Assembly (NCBI GenBank): GCA_002411105.1
Contig: DHQX01000018.1
Coordinates: forward strand, 1-17,687
Length of the DNA stretch: 17,687 bases
Origin: Christensenella sp. UBA5327
Lineage (GTDB): Bacteria; Bacillota; Clostridia; Christensenellales; Aristaeellaceae
Direction of reading: 5' to 3'
Shown here: positions 6,662-14,186 of the stretch, one piece after another
How the letters are laid out: every line of letters begins with the position of its first letter
Position numbering within the stretch: position 1 is the first letter of the stretch
The notes under the pieces: generated by a model
What the model was told of the DNA's origin: nothing
Databases searched by the model: none
What the model saw: the letters and a program-made list of their open reading frames with translations, nothing else
Made by a program: the position numbers and the translations under genes

Positions 6662-7168
6662 ATGAAGTGTGAAGTATGCCGGCAGAAAAATGCCAATGTG
6701 ATATTCAAAACCATCACCGATGGCCAGGTGGCAACCCGGGCCATGTGCATGGACTGCGCGCAGAACCTGCAGCAGGACATGTACCGCGTGTTCCTGGCGC
6801 TGGGCCTGAGGCCTGATGGCCAGAACCAGCCGGAAAGGCCCCAGGCGGCCCCAGCGGAACAGATCGCAAGCGCTGTGCCCCGCTACCTGTGCGCCCATTG
6901 CGGGCGCCCCTTTGACAGCCTGGATGAGCACACCATGGCCGGCTGCGCCCATTGCTACAACGCCATGGAGCAGGGCCTGAGCGCCGTGCTCACAGGCGAG
7001 AAGGCGCCGCTTGAAGCGCCCCAAACCCAGAGCCAGGCCGATAGCCAGACCGAGCTGAAATACCAGCTGCTGGAGGCTGTGATGAAAGAGGACTTTGAGA
7101 AGGCGGCGCATCTGCGGGATAAGATCCAGGCCTTGGGCAGCGCTGAAGCCGCGGAGGAAGAGCCATAA
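6662..7168 (+). CDS. mcsA: McsA, zinc-finger modulator of the ClpC/McsB system
   Basis: This 168-residue protein has four CxxC motifs (Cys3/6, Cys29/32, Cys77/80, Cys95/98) that would bind zinc in pairs, as in McsA. A Gln/Pro-rich linker lies at about 51-70. A C-terminal UVR motif at about 131-163 (LLEAVMKEDFEKAAHLRDKI) resembles UvrB/UvrC and the ClpC middle domain. McsA normally activates the McsB kinase and helps deliver CtsR to ClpC. Start ATG 6662 has AAGGAG six bases upstream; a longer frame from 6626 runs back into ctsR and is unlikely. It lies 10 bases after ctsR. Its stop TAA (7166-7168) overlaps the inferred ATA start of mcsB. All eight cysteines are kept although the downstream kinase looks inactive. 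Confidence 0.93.
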   Translation: MKCEVCRQKNANVIFKTITDGQVATRAMCMDCAQNLQQDMYRVFLALGLRPDGQNQPERPQAAPAEQIASAVPRYLCAHCGRPFDSLDEHTMAGCAHCYNAMEQGLSAVLTGEKAPLEAPQTQSQADSQTELKYQLLEAVMKEDFEKAAHLRDKIQALGSAEAAEEEP

Positions 7169-8181
7169 ACGGAAAAGAGACCATCCTGGCAGGGGAGGCG
7201 GCGCTGCGCAGGAACTATCAGGATCTGACCTTTTGTCCGCAGGATAACGAGGCGGACCTGACGCACAGCAAGCACAGGACGCTGAAGGCCCTCAGACAGG
7301 CAGCGCCTGATCTGACGATCTATGAGGACCCCGCCAGCCTGAACGCCGCGGACCAGGCACGCCTGGTTGAAAAGGGGCTCCTGCCAGCAGCCTTTGAAAA
7401 GCTCACCCAGGCAGCGCTTGCGTCCGATCAGGGCGAGGCATTGACGGTCGCCATCAACACTGGGGAGCATCTGCTCATCCAGGCGCGGGACCGGGCGGGA
7501 GAGCTGCAGCGCCTCACCGACCAGGTGCGGCAGATGGAGGCTGCCCTGGCCCTGCCCGAACACCCCTACGCCTATGACAGCCGGTTTGGCTTTCTGTCCT
7601 TTAACCCGGTGCTGGCAGGGAGCGGGCTTTATGTGAGCTTTGTGATGCATCTGCCGATGCTGAGCTTCCTCAAGCAGATCAAACCCCTGGCAGAGCAGCT
7701 TAAGCAGCAGTTTGGTTGCCAGATCAAGCCCCTGAGCCTTTATGACGGAAGAAACCCGGGCAACCTGTTCAGGCTGAGCAACAGCGCGAGCTTTGACAGG
7801 GAGGACGAGCAGACCATCCGCGGGGTGGTGGCTGCGGCTGAGCTGATTGCCGGCAAGGAGAGCATCCTGCGGGAGAAGGCTTTCCTCAAGACGCGGGTGA
7901 CGCCGTTGGCCGATCAGGCTTGGCGGGCCTATGGGACGCTGCGCTACGCCCGGCGGCTGACCACCAGTGATTTTTTGTCCCTCTGGTCCAAGACAAGGCT
8001 GGGTGCCTTGGCAGGGATTCTGCCGGTGCCGGTTTCCACCACAGACCAGTTGCTTCTTTACGGCGGTGACAGCCGCTATTTGGCAGGGGGCGCAGAGCCG
8101 AAGACCTGCCCATTCCACCGGGCGGATGAAGTCCGCCAGGCACTATCAGGAGGAGAACATGCCCATATTCGGAAGGTTTGA
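7165..8181 (+). CDS. mcsB: McsB-like protein, probable catalytically dead arginine kinase; ATA start inferred
   Basis: The frame between mcsA and clpC is open to TGA 8179-8181 and aligns with McsB nearly end to end (338 residues here, about 360 in B. subtilis). Shared features are HLPML (162-166), GNLFRLSN (199-206), a YG.L motif and the C-terminal helices. Catalytic motifs are lost. SSRIRLARN is AGEAALRRN (9-17), NEEDHIRIQ is NTGEHLLIQ (98-106), CPTNVGTGLR is FNPVLAGSGLY (146-156) with no cysteine, and the GEGSEA loop is YDGRNP (193-198). ATP binding and arginine phosphorylation are therefore unlikely; an adaptor role towards McsA, CtsR or ClpC is possible. No ATG, GTG or TTG occurs in frame between the stop at 7144-7146 and TTG 7441. 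GGAGGA lies six bases before ATA 7165, so I place the start there. Starting at 7441 would drop 92 conserved-fold residues. The gene overlaps clpC by 23 bases. Confidence 0.8.
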   Translation: MNGKETILAGEAALRRNYQDLTFCPQDNEADLTHSKHRTLKALRQAAPDLTIYEDPASLNAADQARLVEKGLLPAAFEKLTQAALASDQGEALTVAINTGEHLLIQARDRAGELQRLTDQVRQMEAALALPEHPYAYDSRFGFLSFNPVLAGSGLYVSFVMHLPMLSFLKQIKPLAEQLKQQFGCQIKPLSLYDGRNPGNLFRLSNSASFDREDEQTIRGVVAAAELIAGKESILREKAFLKTRVTPLADQAWRAYGTLRYARRLTTSDFLSLWSKTRLGALAGILPVPVSTTDQLLLYGGDSRYLAGGAEPKTCPFHRADEVRQALSGGEHAHIRKV

Positions 8182-10612
8182 CAATAAAGCAAAAGAAGCC
8201 CTTGACCATGCCCAGCAGGCCGCGGTGTCCATGCGCCATCGCTATTGGGGCACGGAGCATCTGCTGATTGGCCTTTTGGCCAAGGCCCGCGCAGATATGC
8301 AGGGGCTGCCGGAGAACGTGACGCTTGAGGCCGTACAGGACGCGGTGCGCCAGCTCTCCTCGCCTGACCAGGAACAGCCCAAGGTGCTGGAGCTCACCCC
8401 GCGGATGAAGCGGGTGCTGGATCGTGCCCTCAACCAGGGGCAAAAGCAGCAGCGCCAGGTGCCTGTGGGCACGCTGACGCTGTGGCAGGCGATGCTGGAG
8501 GAGGATGACTGCGTGGCCGTGCGCATCCTCACGGTGTTTGGCTGTGATATTGACGCGCTGAAGGAGGAAGCGGCTTCCCGCCAGGATGGGGAAGAGGAGG
8601 GCGGGGCTGCCAGGAAGGAAGAATCCACCCTTGAGAAGAACAGCCGGGATCTGACCGCCCTGGCCAAGCAAGGGAAGCTGGACCCGGTGATCGGCCGGGA
8701 GCGGGAGACCGAGCGCCTGGCGCAGATCCTCTCCCGGCGCACCAAAAACAACCCGGTCCTCATCGGCGCCCCCGGCGTGGGCAAGAGCGCCGTGGCAGAG
8801 GGCCTGGCCCAGCGGATCATTGAAGGCCAGGTGCCCGACACCCTGATGGGCAAGCGCCTGCTGTCCCTTGACCTGGGCAGCCTGGTGGCCGGCACCAAAT
8901 ACCGGGGTGAATTTGAGGAGCGGATGAAGGACGTGGTCAATGAGGTGAAAAACGACCGCAGCATCATCCTGTTTATCGACGAACTGCAAAGCATCGTGGG
9001 CGCCGGCAAGGCCGAGGGTTCCATTGATGCGGCGGGCATCCTGAAGCCGGCCCTGGCGCGGGGCGAGATGCAGTGCATCGGTGCCACGACGCTGGATGAC
9101 TACCGCAAGTACATCGAGAAGGACGCTGCCCTTTCCCGGCGCTTCCAGCCGGTGATGGTGGAGGAGCCGGACAGCGAGCAGTCCCTGGAGATTTTGAAAG
9201 GCCTGCGTGAGCGCTATGAGGCCCATCACCGGGTGGACATCAGCGACGAGGCGCTGGACGCGGCGGTGAGCCTGTCCAGCCGCTATATCAACGATCGCCA
9301 ACTGCCCGACAAGGCGGTTGACCTGATGGACGAGGCGGCCAGCCGGGTGCGCCTGCGCCAGCGCAAAGCACCCCTTGACATGACCAAACAGACCGCAGCG
9401 CTTGAGGACATCCTCAAGGACAAGCGGGATGCCATCGCCAAGCAGGACTATGAGAAGGCGGCTGCCCTGAGGGACCGGGAGCGCAAGGTGCGCGACGACA
9501 TGCAGCAGGCCAGGGAAGCCTGGGAGAAGGAGCAGCAGACCCAGCGCCCCGTGGTGGGCGAGGAGGATGTGGCGGCGGTGGTCACCACCTGGACGGGCAT
9601 CCCCGTGCAGCGGATGACCATGGCTGAATCCTCCCGGCTGATGAAGCTGGAGGACACCCTGCACAAGCGGGTCATCGGCCAGGATGAGGCGGTATCAGCG
9701 GTGAGCCGGGCCATCAGGCGCGCCAGGGCGGGGCTTCAGGACCCCAAGCGCCCGCTGGGTTCCTTCATCTTCCTGGGGCCCACCGGCGTGGGCAAGACCG
9801 AGCTGTGCCGGACGCTGGGCGAGGCCATGTTTGGGGACGAGGACTCCCTGATCCGGCTTGACATGAGCGAATATATGGAGAAACACACCGTGTCCCGCAT
9901 GGTGGGCTCACCCCCTGGCTATGTGGGCTATGAGGAGGGCGGACAGCTCACCGAGCAGGTGCGTCGCAAGCCCTATTCTGTGGTGCTGTTTGACGAGATC
10001 GAAAAGGCGCACCCGGATGTGTTCAACATGCTGCTGCAGATCCTGGAGGATGGGCGGCTGACAGACAACATGGGCCGGGTGACCAGCTTTAAAAACTGTG
10101 TGCTGGTGATGACCTCAAACGCCGGAGCCCAGCAGCTGGCCTCCACCCGTTCCCTGGGCTTTGGCGGGGATAACGCCCATAAAGCCATGGACTATGAGGA
10201 CATGAAGAACAAGGTGATGGACGAGATCAAGCGCATCTTCAGGCCGGAGTTCCTGAATCGCCTGGACGAGACCATCGTGTTCCATCCCCTGGATGACAAC
10301 CACATTCAGCAGATCGCCCAGCTGATGCTCAACAAGATCATCCAGCGCATGGGGGAGAGGGGCATCACCCTCCAGGTGGATGAGCCTGCTGTGGCCTACC
10401 TGGCCAAGGACGGCTTTGACCCCCAGTATGGCGCGCGGCCTTTGCGCCGGTCCATCCAGCGCAAGGTGGAGGACAGCCTGAGCGAGGCCCTGGTCTCGGG
10501 GACCCTGGAAGAGGGCGACAGCGTGCGCATGTTCATGGAGGACGGCAAGCTGGATTACACCATCCAGAAAAAGCACGCTGAGGAAAGCACAGAAGAGGTG
10601 CCCGTGGGCTAA
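8159..10612 (+). CDS. clpC: ClpC AAA+ unfoldase, ATPase subunit of the ClpCP protease
   Basis: This 817-residue protein has the full ClpC layout. The N-domain is at about 1-150. AAA-1 carries Walker A GAPGVGKS (203-210) and Walker B ILFIDE. The middle domain has a UVR motif at about 420-452. AAA-2 carries Walker A GPTGVGKT (540-547) and Walker B VVLFDEIEKAH. The LGF tripeptide (666-668) is the ClpP-docking loop. It unfolds substrates such as CtsR and damaged proteins and passes them to ClpP. ATG 8159 is preceded by AGGAGGAGAAC; an upstream in-frame start at 7967 lies deep in mcsB and is not credible. In the N-domain the first repeat keeps GTEH (Glu33), but the second has GTLT (Leu106) where bacilli have GTEH, removing one of two glutamates used to bind phospho-arginine. 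Last gene of the operon, followed by a strong terminator. Confidence 0.97.
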   Translation: MPIFGRFDNKAKEALDHAQQAAVSMRHRYWGTEHLLIGLLAKARADMQGLPENVTLEAVQDAVRQLSSPDQEQPKVLELTPRMKRVLDRALNQGQKQQRQVPVGTLTLWQAMLEEDDCVAVRILTVFGCDIDALKEEAASRQDGEEEGGAARKEESTLEKNSRDLTALAKQGKLDPVIGRERETERLAQILSRRTKNNPVLIGAPGVGKSAVAEGLAQRIIEGQVPDTLMGKRLLSLDLGSLVAGTKYRGEFEERMKDVVNEVKNDRSIILFIDELQSIVGAGKAEGSIDAAGILKPALARGEMQCIGATTLDDYRKYIEKDAALSRRFQPVMVEEPDSEQSLEILKGLRERYEAHHRVDISDEALDAAVSLSSRYINDRQLPDKAVDLMDEAASRVRLRQRKAPLDMTKQTAALEDILKDKRDAIAKQDYEKAAALRDRERKVRDDMQQAREAWEKEQQTQRPVVGEEDVAAVVTTWTGIPVQRMTMAESSRLMKLEDTLHKRVIGQDEAVSAVSRAIRRARAGLQDPKRPLGSFIFLGPTGVGKTELCRTLGEAMFGDEDSLIRLDMSEYMEKHTVSRMVGSPPGYVGYEEGGQLTEQVRRKPYSVVLFDEIEKAHPDVFNMLLQILEDGRLTDNMGRVTSFKNCVLVMTSNAGAQQLASTRSLGFGGDNAHKAMDYEDMKNKVMDEIKRIFRPEFLNRLDETIVFHPLDDNHIQQIAQLMLNKIIQRMGERGITLQVDEPAVAYLAKDGFDPQYGARPLRRSIQRKVEDSLSEALVSGTLEEGDSVRMFMEDGKLDYTIQKKHAEESTEEVPVG

Positions 10613-10628
10613 AGCGGGCCAAACGATC

Positions 10629-10670
10629 CGGGGAGGGGCTGATTCAACGCCGCCTCCCCGTTTTTTCTTT
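10629..10670 (+). terminator. Intrinsic terminator of the ctsR-clpC operon
   Basis: CGGGGAGG (10629-10636) pairs perfectly with CCTCCCCG (10653-10660). Further GGC/GCC pairing extends inside with one bulge, and TTTTTTCTTT follows. It starts 17 bases after the clpC stop. Confidence 0.92.
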
Positions 10671-10690
10671 GGCGACAAGTGCATTCAGCC

Positions 10691-10719
10691 TTGACCGGCC
10701 TTGATATGAACCGTATAAT
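10691..10719 (+). promoter_or_regulatory. Sigma-A promoter of metG-tatD
   Basis: TTGACC (10691-10696), a 17-base spacer, then a perfect TATAAT (10714-10719), 30 bases before the metG start. It is the strongest consensus promoter in the window. Confidence 0.88.
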
Positions 10720-10748
10720 GACGCCGTTGACTGGAAGGGGGAGAACAC

Positions 10749-12701
10749 ATGCCTGAGAAGACTTTTTACATCACCACGCCCATCTACTATCCCAGCGGGC
10801 AGATGCATATCGGCCACACCTATACCACGGTGGCGGCTGACACCATGGCCCGGTTCAAGAAGCTGACCGGGTACCGGACCTACTTTCTGACCGGGACGGA
10901 TGAGCACGGCCAGAAGATAGAGCGCCGGGCTAAGGAAGCGGGCATGGCGCCCCAGCAGTTTGTGGACGGCATTGTGGCGGACACCAAGAAGCTGTGGGAG
11001 CTGATGGAGGTGGAGTATGATGATTTCATCCGCACCACTGACCCCCGGCATATCCAGGTGGTGCAGAAGATCTTCAAGCGGTTTTATGACCAGGGCGATA
11101 TCTACAAAAGCGAATACGAGGGTGATTATTGCGCGCAGTGCGAGGCCTTCTGGACCCAGACACAGCTCAAGGAGGGTGGCCTGTGCCCGGACTGCAACAG
11201 GCCCACCGAGCGGGTGCGGGAGGCCAGCTACTTTTTCCGCATGAGCAAGTATCAGGACTGGCTGATCGACCATATCAAGACCCATCCGGAGTTTATCCAG
11301 CCCGCCAGCCGCGCCAATGAGATGCTCAACAATTTCCTCCTCCCCGGCCTTCAGGATCTGTGTGTCAGCCGCACCTCATTCACCTGGGGGGTGCCGGTGG
11401 ACTTTGACCCGGGGCATGTGGTGTATGTGTGGATTGACGCGCTGTCCAACTATATCACGGCACTTGGCTATGGCAGCGCGGATGACAGCCTCTACCAGAC
11501 CTTCTGGCCGGCGGATGTGCACCTGGTGGGCAAGGAGATCGTGCGCTTCCACACCATTTACTGGCCCATCATGCTCAAGGCCCTGGGGCTACCCCTGCCC
11601 AAGCAGGTGTTTGGCCATGGCTGGCTGCTGTTTGACCATGACAAGATGTCAAAATCCAAGGGCAACGTGGTCTACCCAGGGCCTGTGGTGAAACGCTACG
11701 GGGCGGACGCGCTGCGCTATTACCTGATGCGGGAGATGCCCTTTGGCGCTGATGGCAACTACTCCAACGAAGCGCTGATGAAGCGCATCAACTCCGACCT
11801 GGCCAATGACCTGGGCAACCTTTTAAGCCGCACGGTGGCGATGATTGAAAAGTATTTTGAGGGTGTGATGCCTCAGCCCGCAGGCTATGAAGCGGTGGAT
11901 CAGGCGTTGATTGCCCTGGTGGAGGCGCTGCCCCAGGCTGTGGAAGCCCAGATGAACGCGCTGCAATTCTCCCAGGCCCTCAGCGAGATCTGGCGGGTGA
12001 TCGGCGAATGCAACCGCTATATCGACGAGACCCAGCCCTGGGTGCTGGGCAGGAGCCCTGAGGACAAGCCCCGGCTGGGCACGGTGCTGTATGTGCTGGC
12101 GGAGGCGCTCCGGTATGTGGCGGTATTGATCAGCCCCGTGATGCCACAGACCCCTGCAGGGATCTATGCCCAGCTGGGGCTGGATGACAAGCAGCACATG
12201 ACCTGGGCATCCCTGTCATCCTTTGGCCGGATGCCGGCAGGCGTCAAAGTGAAGAAGGAACAGGCCCTCTTCCCGCGCATCGACCTGACGGTGGATCTGC
12301 CCCTGCTGGAGGCGGACAACGCGGCGGAGCTGGGCATTGCCGCCGTGCCTGAAGAGGTGGAAGAGGGCGTCCAGCCTATCAGCATCGAGGACTTCCAGAA
12401 GCTGGATTTGCGCGTGGCCAAGGTGCTGGCCTGTGAGAAGGTGGCAAAAAGCGATAAGCTGCTCAAACTCACCCTGAAGGTGGGGGATGAGGAGCGCACC
12501 GTGCTCTCCGGCATCGCCCAGCACTATGCCCCCGAAGCGCTTGTGGGAAAGAAGCTGGTGCTGCTGTACAACCTGGCGCCCCGGAAGATCAGGGGCCATG
12601 AATCCCAGGGCATGCTGCTAAGCGCCGCCACCGAGGGTGACAAGGCGCTCAAGGTGCTCACCGTGGACGGGGACATTGAGGATGGAGCGCGGATCAGTTG
12701 A
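10749..12701 (+). CDS. metG: Methionine--tRNA ligase with C-terminal tRNA-binding domain
   Basis: This 650-residue class I synthetase charges tRNA-Met with methionine. The N-terminal Rossmann core has the HIGH box at 20-23 (HIGHTYT). A CP insertion carries a zinc site (Cys128, Cys131, Cys146, Cys149; DYCAQCEAFW and CPDCNRPTE). The KMSKS box is at 299-303, followed by the helical anticodon-binding domain. A C-terminal OB-fold tRNA-binding domain at about 545-650 begins ISIEDFQKLDLRVAKVLACE. The two-pair zinc knuckle and fused OB domain are common in this enzyme. Start ATG 10749 has GGGGGAG five bases upstream. It is first in a two-gene unit and its stop overlaps the tatD start. Confidence 0.97.
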   Translation: MPEKTFYITTPIYYPSGQMHIGHTYTTVAADTMARFKKLTGYRTYFLTGTDEHGQKIERRAKEAGMAPQQFVDGIVADTKKLWELMEVEYDDFIRTTDPRHIQVVQKIFKRFYDQGDIYKSEYEGDYCAQCEAFWTQTQLKEGGLCPDCNRPTERVREASYFFRMSKYQDWLIDHIKTHPEFIQPASRANEMLNNFLLPGLQDLCVSRTSFTWGVPVDFDPGHVVYVWIDALSNYITALGYGSADDSLYQTFWPADVHLVGKEIVRFHTIYWPIMLKALGLPLPKQVFGHGWLLFDHDKMSKSKGNVVYPGPVVKRYGADALRYYLMREMPFGADGNYSNEALMKRINSDLANDLGNLLSRTVAMIEKYFEGVMPQPAGYEAVDQALIALVEALPQAVEAQMNALQFSQALSEIWRVIGECNRYIDETQPWVLGRSPEDKPRLGTVLYVLAEALRYVAVLISPVMPQTPAGIYAQLGLDDKQHMTWASLSSFGRMPAGVKVKKEQALFPRIDLTVDLPLLEADNAAELGIAAVPEEVEEGVQPISIEDFQKLDLRVAKVLACEKVAKSDKLLKLTLKVGDEERTVLSGIAQHYAPEALVGKKLVLLYNLAPRKIRGHESQGMLLSAATEGDKALKVLTVDGDIEDGARIS

Positions 12702-13477
12702 GCGGAGAAGCGCTGCTGTTTGACAGCCACTGCCACTTGGATGATCCCCGCTTTGATGAGGACCGTGAGCGGCTTATTGAGGGCTTGCCAGGCGAAGGAA
12801 TCTTTGCCTGCCTGACCTGTGCCAGCGACATGGCTACCTCGCGTCAAGCCATTGCGCTGGCTGAGCGCTGGCCCTTTATTTATGCCTCGGCGGGCATCCA
12901 TCCCCATGAAGCGGGGAAGGCAAGCCCTCAGGACATGGCGGAATTGCCAGTGCTTCTCCAGCAGAAGAAGGTGGTGGCGCTGGGGGAGATTGGGCTGGAT
13001 TTTCATTACGATTTTTCTCCGCGGGATGTTCAGCGGGAGGTGTTCCTCACCCAGCTTGAAATGGCGCGTGCGCTTGACCTGCCTGCGATTTTTCATGTGC
13101 GGGAGGCCCACGGGGAGATGCTCGCCCTGCTTGAGGCCAGGCGCGGCAGGCTGCCCGGCGGGGTGATGCACTCCTATTCCGGCAGCACTGAGAGCACAAA
13201 GCAATACCTGGACCTGGGTTTCTATATCTCCTTCTCCGGCACCATCACCTTCAAAAACGCCGAGAAGGTGCGCCGGGCGGCCCAGGCGGTGCCCCTTGAC
13301 AGGCTGCTGATTGAGACCGACAGCCCCTACCTGGCGCCGGTGCCCTTCCGGGGAAGGCGCAATAACCCGGCCCATGTACGCCAGGTGTGTGAGCAGCTGG
13401 CGGCGCTGTTTGGAATGGCGCCGGAGGAGATGGCGCGCATTACCCGGGACAACGCCCGCGCGCTGTTTGGGGTCTGA
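12698..13477 (+). CDS. tatD: TatD family metal-dependent hydrolase (DNase)
   Basis: This 259-residue TIM-barrel hydrolase has the TatD metal ligands: His11 and His13 in FDSHCHLDD, Glu97 in GEIGLDFHY, His133 in IFHVREAH, His158 in HSYSGS and Asp208 in IETDSPYL. Family members are 3'-5' exonucleases or deoxyribonucleases acting in DNA repair or turnover. The start is TTG 12698, overlapping the metG stop as TTGA, with GGAG about ten bases upstream. The next in-frame ATG (about residue 45) would delete the HxH metal site, so TTG is required. Pairing of metG with tatD is common in Firmicutes. No clear terminator follows. Confidence 0.93.
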   Translation: MSGEALLFDSHCHLDDPRFDEDRERLIEGLPGEGIFACLTCASDMATSRQAIALAERWPFIYASAGIHPHEAGKASPQDMAELPVLLQQKKVVALGEIGLDFHYDFSPRDVQREVFLTQLEMARALDLPAIFHVREAHGEMLALLEARRGRLPGGVMHSYSGSTESTKQYLDLGFYISFSGTITFKNAEKVRRAAQAVPLDRLLIETDSPYLAPVPFRGRRNNPAHVRQVCEQLAALFGMAPEEMARITRDNARALFGV

Positions 13478-13558
13478 GCAGCATGCCCGAAATCTGTTTC
13501 AAAACTGTTTCGTCAGTGTTACTATTTCTGCCGGGATTCTTTCTTTTTGTCAAAAATA

Positions 13559-13567
13559 TGTTATACT
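13559..13567 (+). promoter_or_regulatory. Extended -10 promoter for maf and probably the mre cluster
   Basis: TG-T-TATACT at 13559-13567 is an extended -10 box, about 29 bases before the maf GTG. No good -35 is present at 16-18 bases. TTGTCA at 13547-13552 is only nine bases away and cannot serve as one. The 118-base gap also holds a CTGTTTC direct repeat. Confidence 0.6.
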
Positions 13568-13595
13568 ACTCGTTACAACCGCGAAGGAGGGCGCA

Positions 13596-14159
13596 GTGGC
13601 GGGCAGACTGATTCTGGCTTCATCCTCGCCCCGCAGGCGGGAGTTGCTTCTGAGCATGGGCTTGCGCTTTGAAGTGGCCGGGTCCCGGGTGGAGGAAAGC
13701 CTGGACGGCCCGCCGGAGGCTGCTGTCAGGCAGCTGGCAAGCCTCAAGGCGCGGGATGTGGCCGGGCGTTACCTGGACGACTTTGTCCTGGGCGCTGACA
13801 CCCTGGTAGCGGTTGATGGGTTGGCCCTGGGCAAGCCCAGGGACCTGGCGGACGCGGCGCGGATGCTGCGGATGCTTTCCGGCCGGTGGCATGAGGTGTA
13901 TACTGGCGTCTGCCTGATAGCAGGCGGCCAGGAGCGCCTGGCTAGCGCCATGACCCGGGTGCGCTTTGATGAACTTCGCGAAGAGGACATCCAGCGCTAC
14001 TGCGCCTCCGGCGAGCCCCTGGGCAAGGCGGGGGCCTATGCCATCCAGGGTATGGCGGGGATGTATATCCCCGAGATTCAGGGCTCCTACAGCAATGTGG
14101 TGGGCCTGCCCACCGCCCTGGTGCGGGCGCTGATGATTGACAGCGGGTTTTTATTTTAA
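13596..14159 (+). CDS. maf: Maf family nucleotide pyrophosphatase
   Basis: This 187-residue protein has all Maf signatures: LILASSSPRRRELL at the N-terminus (phosphate-binding loop), FVLGADTLVAVDG with the catalytic aspartate in the middle, GKPRD, and EPLGKAGAYAIQG near the C-terminus. Family members hydrolyse dTTP, UTP and modified nucleotides to monophosphates, and are linked to septum inhibition in B. subtilis. The start is GTG 13596 with GAAGGAGG five bases upstream. A longer open frame from 13311 overlaps tatD and is rejected. It heads the cell-shape cluster, as in many bacteria where maf precedes mreB. Confidence 0.94.
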   Translation: MAGRLILASSSPRRRELLLSMGLRFEVAGSRVEESLDGPPEAAVRQLASLKARDVAGRYLDDFVLGADTLVAVDGLALGKPRDLADAARMLRMLSGRWHEVYTGVCLIAGGQERLASAMTRVRFDELREEDIQRYCASGEPLGKAGAYAIQGMAGMYIPEIQGSYSNVVGLPTALVRALMIDSGFLF

Positions 14160-14186
14160 GTTGAGCGATGGGGTTTGTGTTAGAAC

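Noticed and set aside
6955..8118. 387-codon minus-strand open frame opposite mcsA/mcsB
   Set aside because: No domain and no ribosome binding site. The plus-strand mcsA and mcsB frames are clearly the conserved ones.
7967..8158. Upstream extension of the clpC frame
   Set aside because: It overlaps mcsB coding sequence. ClpC proteins start at the MPIFGRF-like sequence, which has AGGAGG before it.
7165..8181. mcsB as a frameshifted pseudogene
   Set aside because: The frame is open for 338 codons with McsB-like motifs in order and no internal stop, so a maintained but non-catalytic protein is more likely. The ATA start still leaves doubt about expression level.
7886..9664. 592-codon open frame on the minus strand opposite clpC
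   Set aside because: Antisense shadow of a strongly conserved gene in GC-rich DNA. Its translation has no recognisable domain and is skewed to His, Leu, Gly and Ala.
13547..13567. TTGTCA as -35 box for the maf promoter
   Set aside because: Only nine bases separate it from TATACT, too short for sigma-A. The extended -10 TG is the better explanation.
13311..13595. Upstream extension of the maf frame
   Set aside because: It overlaps tatD, has Arg/Pro-rich shadow composition, and would bypass the promoter and ribosome binding site just before GTG 13596.
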